A stretch of 64,000 nt of DNA from Nanobdellota archaeon. Its GTDB lineage: Archaea > Nanobdellota > Nanobdellia > CSSed11-243R1. The notes under the pieces are model-generated. The model made no database searches. It was not told where the DNA came from and was given only the letters and a program-made list of their open reading frames with translations. The stretch spans positions 73,154 through 137,153 of the forward strand of contig JAGGYW010000020.1 in NCBI GenBank assembly GCA_021162365.1, given 5' to 3'. The position numbers were made by a program, and so were the translations under genes. Positions 37,717 to 46,850 of the stretch are shown here, one piece after another (the stretch's first letter is position 1; every line of letters begins with the position of its first letter).

Positions 37717-38247
37717 ATGGCAAAAGAAGTCGCAGAGGCAATTTTCATTGGGGATAGAGTTATTATTGAAGATGAGTCAGCTGCAAATAGATTGTTCAAT
37801 AAGGGATGGTTCGGCAAGGTAATAAACAAAAAATTAGAATTAGCTTTAGTTGAAGCATTATACCTTATGGAAAAGGGGGATATTATAATTAAAAGTCAAA
37901 AAGGAAGAGTAATGGATTTTAAGAGGTTTGTAAGGGAAGCGTCAAAGGCAGAGCCAAGGTTTTGGATAAGATATTCTGTTTATTCCGACATTAGAAAAAG
38001 AGGATATATAACAAAAACTGCACTAAAGTATGGTGCTGACTTTAGGGTATATGAGAGGGGAACTACACCCGGCCAAGAGCACGCAAAGTGGGTGTTGTTT
38101 GCAGTTAAGGAAGGAGAAATGTTTGATTGGAGAAAATTTGCAGCCATGATGCGTGTAGCACATTCTGTTAGAAAGAAGTTGTTAATTGGAATTTTAGATG
38201 ACGAAGGGGACATTACCTACTACGAAATAAAGTGGATAAGGCCATAA
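37717..38247 (+). CDS. endA: tRNA-splicing endonuclease EndA (176 aa, homotetramer-size)
   Basis: YGADFRVYERGTTPGQEHAKWVLFAV...KKLLIGILDDEGDITYYEIKWIRP; catalytic Y/H/K arrangement. Confidence 0.93.
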   Translation: MAKEVAEAIFIGDRVIIEDESAANRLFNKGWFGKVINKKLELALVEALYLMEKGDIIIKSQKGRVMDFKRFVREASKAEPRFWIRYSVYSDIRKRGYITKTALKYGADFRVYERGTTPGQEHAKWVLFAVKEGEMFDWRKFAAMMRVAHSVRKKLLIGILDDEGDITYYEIKWIRP

Positions 38248-38276
38248 TAATAAAAAAGAAAAAAGAAAGTGTTTAT

Positions 38277-38660
38277 TTACTTTCCAAAGTGGTATATTGC
38301 TTTAAGTGCCACTACAATTGCTGCCGGTGCCACAAACGCCATTATGTAATACAATATTGCTGTTAATGTTTGACCAATAACAGGTATTAATGACATGTAT
38401 CCTGCGGCATTAAGGATTACTAATGCAGCTACTAAAAATGGCACCTCTTCTTTTAAGGTTACGTTTATTAGTCCAACAATCAAACCTAATACTGCTACTA
38501 CCCACAATATTGTTGTATTTGTTGTTGAAGGTGTTATCAATCCTGCAAGGATTGCTATCAATACACCTACTAAGAACAACCAGTATCCAATGTTCTTCTG
38601 GATGTTTGTCTTGCTCTTCTTCTTCGTTGCTTTTCTTCTTTTCTTTGCGGCCATTTTCAT
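38277..38660 (-). CDS. Small multi-TM membrane protein
   Basis: MKMAAKKRRKATKKKSK... after GGAGGTGGGG; four hydrophobic segments. Confidence 0.65.
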   Translation of the reverse strand: MKMAAKKRRKATKKKSKTNIQKNIGYWLFLVGVLIAILAGLITPSTTNTTILWVVAVLGLIVGLINVTLKEEVPFLVAALVILNAAGYMSLIPVIGQTLTAILYYIMAFVAPAAIVVALKAIYHFGK

Positions 38661-38722
38661 CCCCACCTCCTTTATATTTATCAATAAATAGAATATATTT
38701 AAACATAGCGAAAAGCAATTCA

Positions 38723-39211
38723 TTACTTGTTTAGAGTTATTTTTAACATTTTGTTTCTAAATTCCTCTTTTATTATCTCATAGTCCTTGCTTATTGGTAT
38801 AACTTTGAAATACATTTTTTTGCCAGAATAAGCTCTTATCTCGATGGACTCTTCTAGTCTTCTTACAGAAACATCATTTATAGAATTCACATCAGGAAGA
38901 AATATTTCAATTAAAATTTTGCCTGCGATATGTTTAATGTTTGTTTTCGGTTCCACTATTTGATTCACATCCCTTTTTAGTTCTTTTCTTACTTGCTTTT
39001 GTGCAATTTTTTTAGAAGGTTCTTCATATGTTTTAAACATTATTTTTATATTTGGGAACCCAAACGCTTCTAGGATTTCTTCCATTTCTTTTTCTACGGA
39101 TTTCTCAGAAAAAAACTTAGGAAAGTTGATTCTAAATTTTAACTTTTCCCCACAGTAAGGGCAATACTTCCAATCTTTTTTAACTTCTCTTCCACATTTT
39201 TTGCATCTCAT
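38723..39211 (-). CDS. Zinc-ribbon protein with Hsp20/CS-like C-terminal region
   Basis: MRCKKCGREVKKDWKYCPYCGEKL; VRRLEESIEIRAYSGKKMYFKVIPI. Confidence 0.6.
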   Translation of the reverse strand: MRCKKCGREVKKDWKYCPYCGEKLKFRINFPKFFSEKSVEKEMEEILEAFGFPNIKIMFKTYEEPSKKIAQKQVRKELKRDVNQIVEPKTNIKHIAGKILIEIFLPDVNSINDVSVRRLEESIEIRAYSGKKMYFKVIPISKDYEIIKEEFRNKMLKITLNK

Positions 39212-39212
39212 C

Positions 39213-39500
39213 TCACAACACTTTTAACTCGCCGAATTTACCCACGTTAACTTGTATTTCTCCTTGCCATTCTCTCGCAAAACCATTTTTAATTGAAACT
39301 TTGTCACCAACTTTTACTTTTTCTATCTGATCGCCCCACAATGTCAATTTCAGGCTTCCACTTTCATCTCTTATTGTAAAATCTGCGACTCGTGTTTCTT
39401 TCCCATATCTTGTTCTCACATCCCTTATTCTTCCTATTTCAATTACTTCTCCTTCTATGTCTACCTTTGTCATGCCTGGTTGTACTTCAGAAATCTTCAT
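39213..39500 (-). CDS. RPA/SSB-like OB-fold protein
   Basis: VDIEGEVIEIGRIRDVRTRYGKETRVADFTIRDESGSLKLTLWGDQ. Confidence 0.82.
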   Translation of the reverse strand: MKISEVQPGMTKVDIEGEVIEIGRIRDVRTRYGKETRVADFTIRDESGSLKLTLWGDQIEKVKVGDKVSIKNGFAREWQGEIQVNVGKFGELKVL

Positions 39501-40300
39501 TATTGCACCCCAATTTTAACTTTTGAAATTTTTACAGGAATCTTAAACACACCTGTTTTTACACCATCAACTCCATCTACTTCTGCTTGCACACCGAGGG
39601 TAATATGGAGCTCCTTTTTTTCATTTAGTTCGTATAAATCTTGAATGCCATATACATCTGGTTTTATTATAAATCTAAACACACCCATTTTTCCCCCGTT
39701 TACAAATTGGGACTTTATTAACTTAGTGTAACTAAATGTTTTTACAGGGTCGTACAACAGTGCAGTATACTTCCTATCTACTTGTTGAACGCCAACTTTT
39801 ATTTTAAACATGGACTCCATTTTATTTTGAACATACACTTTCAATATTGCTTTACCATTTTTTGATATTTCAATTGCTTCTGGGTCTATTCCAACATCTA
39901 TTAGTGACTTTAGTTTTTCTTTAATTCTCATGATGATACTACTTGCCTTCGTTGCATGAACATGTCTTTTCAAAATTAACGCTAGTACTTTTAGGTAATT
40001 ATCTGGCTTTGCTTCCGAACTTATTAATTCTTTGATGACTTGATTTGCGTCTTTTTCTCTCATATTTTTGAGTAGAACATCTTTTACGATTTCATACACT
40101 TTATATGATGCAAAAAATTCTGGAAATGTTTTCACGAGCATTTTATCACCAAAAATATCCAATACTTTTTCATTTAAATAACCTTTCTTGCGCTTAAAAG
40201 AGTTTTTAAATATCCTTCTTCTTGTAAAAATTGTATGGCATTTAAAGTTACACCATGGGAAGTTAAAGGAAATATTGATTATGATAAGCTTGTAAAGCAA
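39500..40300 (-). CDS. Hypothetical protein, true start probably internal
   Basis: ORF overlaps the TrpRS gene start; internal Met candidate at MLVKTFPEFFASY. Confidence 0.5.
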   Translation of the reverse strand: MLYKLIIINISFNFPWCNFKCHTIFTRRRIFKNSFKRKKGYLNEKVLDIFGDKMLVKTFPEFFASYKVYEIVKDVLLKNMREKDANQVIKELISSEAKPDNYLKVLALILKRHVHATKASSIIMRIKEKLKSLIDVGIDPEAIEISKNGKAILKVYVQNKMESMFKIKVGVQQVDRKYTALLYDPVKTFSYTKLIKSQFVNGGKMGVFRFIIKPDVYGIQDLYELNEKKELHITLGVQAEVDGVDGVKTGVFKIPVKISKVKIGVQ

Positions 40301-41347
40301 TTTGGTGTGTCTTTGATAGATGAAAGAATCTTAAAGAGATTCAAAAAACTGACAGGCGAAGTCCACTTTATGTTAAGGCGGAAAATATTTTTTGCTCACC
40401 GCGATTTAAACTTTATTCTTGATGGATATGAGAAGGGAAACAAATTTTATCTTTACACAGGAAGAGGACCTTCGGAAAACCTTCATCTTGGACACTTGCT
40501 CCCATTAACCTTCACAAAATATCTGCAAGATAAATTCAAAACAAAGGTTTATTTGCAGTTAACAGATGATGAAAAGTTTCTTTTTAAGAAAAACCTCACG
40601 ATTGAGAAGGCAAATAAGATTGCATATGAAAACGCTCTTGATTTGATTGCTCTTGGTTTTAACAAGAGATTAACAAAAATAATCGTAGACACGGACTATG
40701 CTAAGACAATGTATAAACAGGCAATTAGGGTTGCAAAACACATAACTTTCTCTACGGCAAAGGCAGTTTTCGGGTTTGAAAACTCTTCAAATGTCGGGCA
40801 GATATTTTACACAAGCATGCAGGCAGTCCCGGCATTTCTTGAGTCGGTAAAACAGGGTAAAAATATTCCTTGTTTAATTCCGCATGGAATCGATCAAGAC
40901 CCACACTTTAGGGTTGCGAGGGATGTCCTTCCAAAGATGGGTTACTTAAAACCTGCTTCAATTCAAAATAAGTTACTCCCCGGACTACTTGAAGGAGGGA
41001 AGATGTCCGCTTCGGTACCAAATTCAGCAATATTTACAACGGACACCCCTAAAGAGATTGAAAAGAAAATTAAAATGGCATTTTCAGGAGGTAGGGAAAC
41101 AATTGAAGCCCATAGGAAGTATGGCGGTAATCCGGATATAGATATTGCATTCCAATATCTGAAGTACTACTTTGAACCTGATGATAAGAAGCTAAAGAAA
41201 ATAGAGGAAGACTATCGCTCTGGAAAGCTTTTGACAGGGGAGTTAAAGCAAATTGCGATTGAGAAAATAACAAAATTCATTTTGAAGCACCAAGAGAAAA
41301 GAGAAAAGGCAAAAGATGTGATTGAAGATTTCATTTTGAGGGATTAA
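40235..41347 (+). CDS. trpS: Tryptophanyl-tRNA synthetase
   Basis: YTGRGPSENLHLGHLLPLTFTKYLQ; GGKMSAS. Confidence 0.95.
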   Translation: MAFKVTPWEVKGNIDYDKLVKQFGVSLIDERILKRFKKLTGEVHFMLRRKIFFAHRDLNFILDGYEKGNKFYLYTGRGPSENLHLGHLLPLTFTKYLQDKFKTKVYLQLTDDEKFLFKKNLTIEKANKIAYENALDLIALGFNKRLTKIIVDTDYAKTMYKQAIRVAKHITFSTAKAVFGFENSSNVGQIFYTSMQAVPAFLESVKQGKNIPCLIPHGIDQDPHFRVARDVLPKMGYLKPASIQNKLLPGLLEGGKMSASVPNSAIFTTDTPKEIEKKIKMAFSGGRETIEAHRKYGGNPDIDIAFQYLKYYFEPDDKKLKKIEEDYRSGKLLTGELKQIAIEKITKFILKHQEKREKAKDVIEDFILRD

Positions 41348-41348
41348 A

Positions 41349-41822
41349 ATGGAAGTAATAATTAGGAGAGCTAAAGAGAGCGACTTGAATGCTATACAAA
41401 AACTTAATTTAGAACTTTTTAAACATGACATGCAATTTGACCCAACTCTTAATTTGAATTGGACTTTTTCGGAAGAGGGAAGAAGTTATTTCCTTGACAG
41501 GATCAATAATGGGTTTGTAGTTGTTGCAGAAATAGATAGTAAAATTGTGGGGTACCTGGCGGGAGGAGACACAAGAGTTCTAAGCTATCGGATTGTAAAT
41601 AAGATGGCAGAATTAGATAATATGTTTGTATTGAAAGAGTTTAGAGGGAAAGGAATAGGAACTAAGTTAATATCCTCTTTCTTGGATTGGTGCAAGCATA
41701 GTAAATATGACCGTGTTTGTGTAAGCGCAAGTGCTCAGAATACTAACGCAATTAAGTTCTATAGAAAGTTTGGATTTAAGGATTATGTGACAACCTTAGA
41801 GTTGGATTTTAATTCTCAATAA
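41349..41822 (+). CDS. GNAT-family N-acetyltransferase
   Basis: NMFVLKEFRGKGIGTKLISSFLDWCK. Confidence 0.85.
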   Translation: MEVIIRRAKESDLNAIQKLNLELFKHDMQFDPTLNLNWTFSEEGRSYFLDRINNGFVVVAEIDSKIVGYLAGGDTRVLSYRIVNKMAELDNMFVLKEFRGKGIGTKLISSFLDWCKHSKYDRVCVSASAQNTNAIKFYRKFGFKDYVTTLELDFNSQ

Positions 41823-41857
41823 CAACATTTATAAGTTTCTTGAAATTTTTCATTAGT

Positions 41858-43690
41858 ATGCGAAGGATTTTAGCCGTATTGTTAATTCTATTTTTTGTCC
41901 TTGGAACTGCTAGCGCTGCTAGGATAGTAGATACAAAAATAATTGGCGTTACTGAAACCGAAAGTGGTGAGGTAAAGGGAGTAGTTGCAAATCTAACTGT
42001 AGAATTGCACAATGGAACTGGTAGAGTTTTTGTATATACTAATCCCCTGACCCAAATCGATACTCAGGCATCAGCCCGTTTGGCAAAAGAAGTTGCCTGC
42101 AGTACCTTGGATATCAATTGCAGTAGATATGACTTCTTTTACATCATAAATTCTGATTCTGAGATAATTGGTGGTCCATCTGCAGGCGCAGCAATGACAA
42201 TTGCAACTATGGCTGCTCTTCAAAATGTATCCCTTAGAGAAAATGTATACATAACAGGTACAATAAATCCAGCAGGGAGCATAGGTCCTGTTGGTGAAAT
42301 TTTTAAGAAAGCGGAAGCGGCATATGGAATTGGTGCCAAAGTTTTTCTTGTCCCGAAAGGAGAAAGTAAGGTATATGATGAGGAAACAGGGGAATATATA
42401 GATTTAGCACTTTCTGCTGAAAAGAGTTGGGATATGAGCATTGTTGAAGTTGATAACATCGCAGATGCATACACCTATTTTACTGGATATGTGATTGAGG
42501 TTCCTAAGGTAACAAGTGCGGAGATAGCATCCAAAAAGTATAATGAAGTTATGAAATCCCTTAGCGAGTCCTTGCTTGAATATTCCGAGAAGCTGTTTGT
42601 ATCTACAGAAGGAAAGTTTAATTCATCTACAATAAATGTTGATGTAAGTGATGACTTAGAAGTTACATTATTAAAATCAAAAGATTACCTAAGCCAAGCA
42701 AAAGAAAGTTATTCGCGGGGGGATTATTACTCCTCCTCTAGCTTCTCTGTGCGTTCCCTGATTTACTCAAATTATGTAAATTATGCAGTTGATTATTATG
42801 AGAATGGAGAAAACAGCTCTTTTGTAGAATCAAAAATTGCAAAAGTGAACAGAAGCATTTCAGCATTTGAAGCTTTATTTTTAAGAAATATGAAGATAGA
42901 TGATTATGGTGATATAGAAGTTTATTCTGTTGTAATAGATAGGATAAGGGAAGCAGAAGATATAGCAAAAGCGGCGACAAGCGCATATAATGATGAAGAT
43001 TATGACAAAGCACTATACTTGGCTGCATTTGCTGAAGTAAGAAAAAACACAGCATATGACTGGCTTTTATTAATCTCAAAGTTTGAGGGGAATCTTTCAT
43101 TGGAATTCAACTTAGATAATTTAAGAAGTGTTGCGCAAGAACGTATTCAAGAATCTAAAACATACATCACCTATGCGTCCACTGTTACAGAAGGTCAGGT
43201 CCTGGATGAAGCACGCATTCACATCTCAAAGGCAATAGATGCATATAATAGCGGTAAGTATATATTTGCATTATTTGAGGCTTCAAAAGCTCGAGCGAAT
43301 GCAAACTTAGCTATGGAAATACGTGCTGTGACTAACGACACTGTTCAATATAAAATTAATGAGTTAATAGATGATTCCCGCCTTGCCATAAAGCGTGCTG
43401 AAGAAAAGGGATTACTCCCAATACTCGCGTTGAGTTATCTTGAGTTTGGCAAAACTTTAAGAAATAAAGACCCGCTACAGGCGTTGATTTACATTAGCTA
43501 TTCAAAGGAAATGGCACAAATTTCAGAAGATTTATTCTATGCCACAACAGGACAAAAATTAGTTACACACAATAGTGTAATAATAAAGAAACCAAGTATT
43601 GTTGAGGACACAACTCTAAAGAGTTTATACCTTCTTTTGACAGGCACTTTATTTGGTGCTCTCTTGGCGTTGTATATCAAGAGAAAATAA
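41858..43690 (+). CDS. Secreted, membrane-anchored Lon-like S16 protease lacking an AAA+ domain
   Basis: Signal peptide; GGPSAGAAMTIATMAALQN...ITGTINPAGSIGPVGEIFKKAEAA; C-terminal TM. Confidence 0.82.
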   Translation: MRRILAVLLILFFVLGTASAARIVDTKIIGVTETESGEVKGVVANLTVELHNGTGRVFVYTNPLTQIDTQASARLAKEVACSTLDINCSRYDFFYIINSDSEIIGGPSAGAAMTIATMAALQNVSLRENVYITGTINPAGSIGPVGEIFKKAEAAYGIGAKVFLVPKGESKVYDEETGEYIDLALSAEKSWDMSIVEVDNIADAYTYFTGYVIEVPKVTSAEIASKKYNEVMKSLSESLLEYSEKLFVSTEGKFNSSTINVDVSDDLEVTLLKSKDYLSQAKESYSRGDYYSSSSFSVRSLIYSNYVNYAVDYYENGENSSFVESKIAKVNRSISAFEALFLRNMKIDDYGDIEVYSVVIDRIREAEDIAKAATSAYNDEDYDKALYLAAFAEVRKNTAYDWLLLISKFEGNLSLEFNLDNLRSVAQERIQESKTYITYASTVTEGQVLDEARIHISKAIDAYNSGKYIFALFEASKARANANLAMEIRAVTNDTVQYKINELIDDSRLAIKRAEEKGLLPILALSYLEFGKTLRNKDPLQALIYISYSKEMAQISEDLFYATTGQKLVTHNSVIIKKPSIVEDTTLKSLYLLLTGTLFGALLALYIKRK

Positions 43691-43727
43691 CCAAAGTTTT
43701 AAATTTACTCGGGTTTTCTTTGTGTGT

Positions 43728-45089
43728 ATGGTTGATATTGCAAAAATTGCTTCTTTTTGTAAGAGGAGGGGAATAGTATTTCCAAGCTCTGAGATATATG
43801 GTGGGCTAGCTGGATTTTATGATTATGGTCCAATTGGCATTGAGATGATTAACAACATCAAGGCAGAGTGGTGGAAAGAGATAGTCCATAAAAATCAGAA
43901 TATAGTTGGTATTAATGGAGCCATTATCACACACCCAAAAGTATGGGAAGCATCGGGACACACAGAGGAATTCATTGATTTTGTTGTAGAATGTGAAAAG
44001 TGCAAATCAAAGTTTAGAGCTGACCATTTACTTGAAGATGCAGGAATTAAAGTTGGCGAGTTAGACGCAAGTAAATTAAACGAATTGATTAAGAAGAATA
44101 AAATAGTTTGTCCAAAATGTAAGGGTAAGCTTGGTGAGGTTAAAGAGTTTAATCTCATGTTCAAGACGAAGGTTGGTCCCGGAGAGGGTGAAACTACTTA
44201 TTTGCGCCCTGAAACTGCCCAGCTTATTTATCTAAACTTTAAGAATATAGTTGAAACTAGCAGGCAAAAAGTTCCCTTTGGAATTGCTCAAATAGGAAAG
44301 GCATTTAGAAATGAGATCTCCCCACGTAACTTCCTTTTTAGAATGAGAGAGTTTGAGCAGATGGAAATGCAGTTTTTCGTTAGGAAGGAAGATGCAGACA
44401 AGTTTTTTGAAGAGTGGAAAGAGAAGAGACTTGAATGGTATAGTAAGATAGGTATAAATAAGAAGAACCTTAGGATTCGTGAGCATGAGAAAGGCGAACT
44501 CGCCCACTATGCAAAGCGTGCAGTTGATATTGAATATAAATTTGACTTCGGCTGGAAGGAAATAGAGGGGATTCACAATCGTGGAGATTGGGACTTATCC
44601 CGACATGAACAATTCTCCGGAAAGGACTTGAAATTCTTTGACGAAGAAACAAAGAGTAAATTTATTCCATGGATAATTGAGACTTCGGCTGGATTAGATA
44701 GGATATTTTTGGCAATTTTAGTTGATGCATATCATGAAGAAGAGGTAAAAGGTGAGAAGCGAGTCGTTTTAAAGATCAGTCCAAAGATTGCAGCATACAA
44801 GGTGGCCGTTTTTCCCTTAGTTAACAAGGATGGACTACCTGAAAAAGCAAGAGAGGTGTTTAAGTTAGTAAGTGGATGTTATCCTACATTCTATGATGAA
44901 AAGGGTTCGATAGGAAGGAGATATAGGAGAATGGATGAAATTGGGACTCCATTTTGTGTGACAATCGACCATCAAACATTGGAGGACAATACAGTAACTG
45001 TTAGGGATAGGGACACGATGGAACAAAAGAGAGTTAAAATTGATGATCTCCTTAGCGAGCTTTATAAAAGCTTAAACTTATATAGTTGA
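43728..45089 (+). CDS. glyS: Glycyl-tRNA synthetase
   Basis: RRGIVFPSSEIYGGLAGFYDYGPIGIEM; TYLRPETAQ. Confidence 0.95.
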   Translation: MVDIAKIASFCKRRGIVFPSSEIYGGLAGFYDYGPIGIEMINNIKAEWWKEIVHKNQNIVGINGAIITHPKVWEASGHTEEFIDFVVECEKCKSKFRADHLLEDAGIKVGELDASKLNELIKKNKIVCPKCKGKLGEVKEFNLMFKTKVGPGEGETTYLRPETAQLIYLNFKNIVETSRQKVPFGIAQIGKAFRNEISPRNFLFRMREFEQMEMQFFVRKEDADKFFEEWKEKRLEWYSKIGINKKNLRIREHEKGELAHYAKRAVDIEYKFDFGWKEIEGIHNRGDWDLSRHEQFSGKDLKFFDEETKSKFIPWIIETSAGLDRIFLAILVDAYHEEEVKGEKRVVLKISPKIAAYKVAVFPLVNKDGLPEKAREVFKLVSGCYPTFYDEKGSIGRRYRRMDEIGTPFCVTIDHQTLEDNTVTVRDRDTMEQKRVKIDDLLSELYKSLNLYS

Positions 45090-45106
45090 AAATTCTATTC
45101 TTAATT

Positions 45107-45295
45107 ATGAAAGAATGTCTTGGCGATGATGGAGAAACATACATAGAAATTAATGGTATGTGGTACCGGAAGGTAGTCGACAAGCTAGAAGCATGCAGCA
45201 AGCCAAAAGTGCTAATTTCTTGTAAAATATTAGATATGAGTAAAGAAAAAGAATTTTTCACCAAACACCTTCTCAAAAAGAAGGGAGAGCAATAG
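45107..45295 (+). CDS. Small hypothetical protein
   Basis: MKECLGDDGETYIEINGMWYRKVVDKLEACSKPK, between glyS and pheS. Confidence 0.4.
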   Translation: MKECLGDDGETYIEINGMWYRKVVDKLEACSKPKVLISCKILDMSKEKEFFTKHLLKKKGEQ

Positions 45296-45326
45296 TTTTA
45301 AATTATATTCCTGTTTTCTTTTTTCT

Positions 45327-46850
45327 ATGATTGATATTGACTCATTACACAATCTTGAGCGGAAGGTTTTAATAGCGCTAAGGGAGTTCGGCGATGGATT
45401 AACCCTTAATGTTATTAAGGAGAGGGCAAATCTTAGCGAAGGAGAGATAAATAAAGCAATTGAGTGGCTAAAAGGTAAAGGGTTAATCAAAGTTGATGAA
45501 GATGTAAAGCAAAAGTTTAAGCTAACAGAAATTGGAGAGAAATGTGCAAAAGAAGGTATGCCAGAGAAGAGATTTTTACTTGCTATAAAAGATGGCCCAT
45601 TAGGATTTAAGGAATTAATCCAAAAGGCAAATCTTGATAAAGATGAATTTAATTCTGCAATTGGATTTCTAAAAGAGGAAGGCTTAATTAAAATTGAAGA
45701 TGGTAAAATTCACCTCACCGAGCTTGGCAATAAAAGACTTCAAATGCCATGGAAGGAAGATAAATTATTCCATCTTTTGAAGGATTGGATTTACTTTGAT
45801 GAAATTCCAATTTTTCTTCGCGAAGTCGTTCCATTTTTAGAGGATAGAGGAATAATTGAGAAAAAAGATTCTGTGATAAGAACAATCTACCTCACAGAGG
45901 AAGGCAAAAAAATTCTGCCAAAAGTTAGAATTGAAGATAAAATTGATTTGCTCACGCCAAAGATGATCCTCGATGGTAGCTGGAAAGGAAAATCTTTTAG
46001 AAAGTATGATATCTCGGCTCCTGCACCACCTATTTACATAGGTAAGAAGCAGCCATACCTCAAGTTTGTGGACGAAGTGAAGGAAAAGTTGATTTCCCTT
46101 GGATTTCAAGAAACTAAAGGGCCTCTTGTTGAGCTTGCATTTTTCAACAATGATTTGTTGTTTATGCCCCAGGATCATCCCGCAAGAGAAATTCATGACA
46201 TTTACTTCATTGAGCGTGGCGGCGGAGATTTATCAAGATACAAACAACTTTTAGAGAAAACTAAAAAGGTCCACGAGTACGGATGGGAAACCGGCTCGAC
46301 AGGTTGGGGATATAAATTTGATAAAAATAAATCTAAAGACATAATCCTTCGTAGCCACACTACAGCAGTTTCTATTAGAACTTTGTTATCTAAAGATTTG
46401 AAGATACCCGGAAAGTATTTTACAATTGGAAGGGTTTACCGCCCAGATGTAATTGACTGGAAGCACCTCACAGAATTTGACCAGCTTGACGGGATAATCC
46501 TTGGAGATCAAATGACATTTAGGGAACTTCTTGGAGTTTTAAAGAAGTTTGCAATAGAATTTGGTGGCGCAAAGAAAGTGAAATTCGTGCCAGGATACTT
46601 CCCATTCACTGAGCCATCTGTTGAGTTGCATGTTTACATGGAAGGAAAAGGGTGGATGGAAATTGGTGGCGCGGGCATATTTAGACCTGAAGTTACATTA
46701 CCTCTTGGAATTGAAGTTCCAGTTATTGCGTGGGGGCTTGGAATTTTAAGATTGTTTATGACAAAGTATAATATAAAAGATATGCGCCAGGTGTTTTCAA
46801 ATGACTTAAAATGGCTAAGGGAGTTTAGGTGGAAAAATGCCAACAATTGA
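45327..46850 (+). CDS. pheS: Phenylalanyl-tRNA synthetase alpha subunit
   Basis: N-terminal winged-helix repeats; FFNNDLLFMPQDHPAREIHDIYF; LRSHTTAVSIRTL. Confidence 0.95.
   Translation: MIDIDSLHNLERKVLIALREFGDGLTLNVIKERANLSEGEINKAIEWLKGKGLIKVDEDVKQKFKLTEIGEKCAKEGMPEKRFLLAIKDGPLGFKELIQKANLDKDEFNSAIGFLKEEGLIKIEDGKIHLTELGNKRLQMPWKEDKLFHLLKDWIYFDEIPIFLREVVPFLEDRGIIEKKDSVIRTIYLTEEGKKILPKVRIEDKIDLLTPKMILDGSWKGKSFRKYDISAPAPPIYIGKKQPYLKFVDEVKEKLISLGFQETKGPLVELAFFNNDLLFMPQDHPAREIHDIYFIERGGGDLSRYKQLLEKTKKVHEYGWETGSTGWGYKFDKNKSKDIILRSHTTAVSIRTLLSKDLKIPGKYFTIGRVYRPDVIDWKHLTEFDQLDGIILGDQMTFRELLGVLKKFAIEFGGAKKVKFVPGYFPFTEPSVELHVYMEGKGWMEIGGAGIFRPEVTLPLGIEVPVIAWGLGILRLFMTKYNIKDMRQVFSNDLKWLREFRWKNANN

Noticed and set aside
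38395-38734. Overlapping plus-strand ORFs opposite the small membrane protein
   Set aside because: Low-complexity antisense frames; the minus-strand gene has a good RBS (GGAGGTGGGG) and TM pattern.
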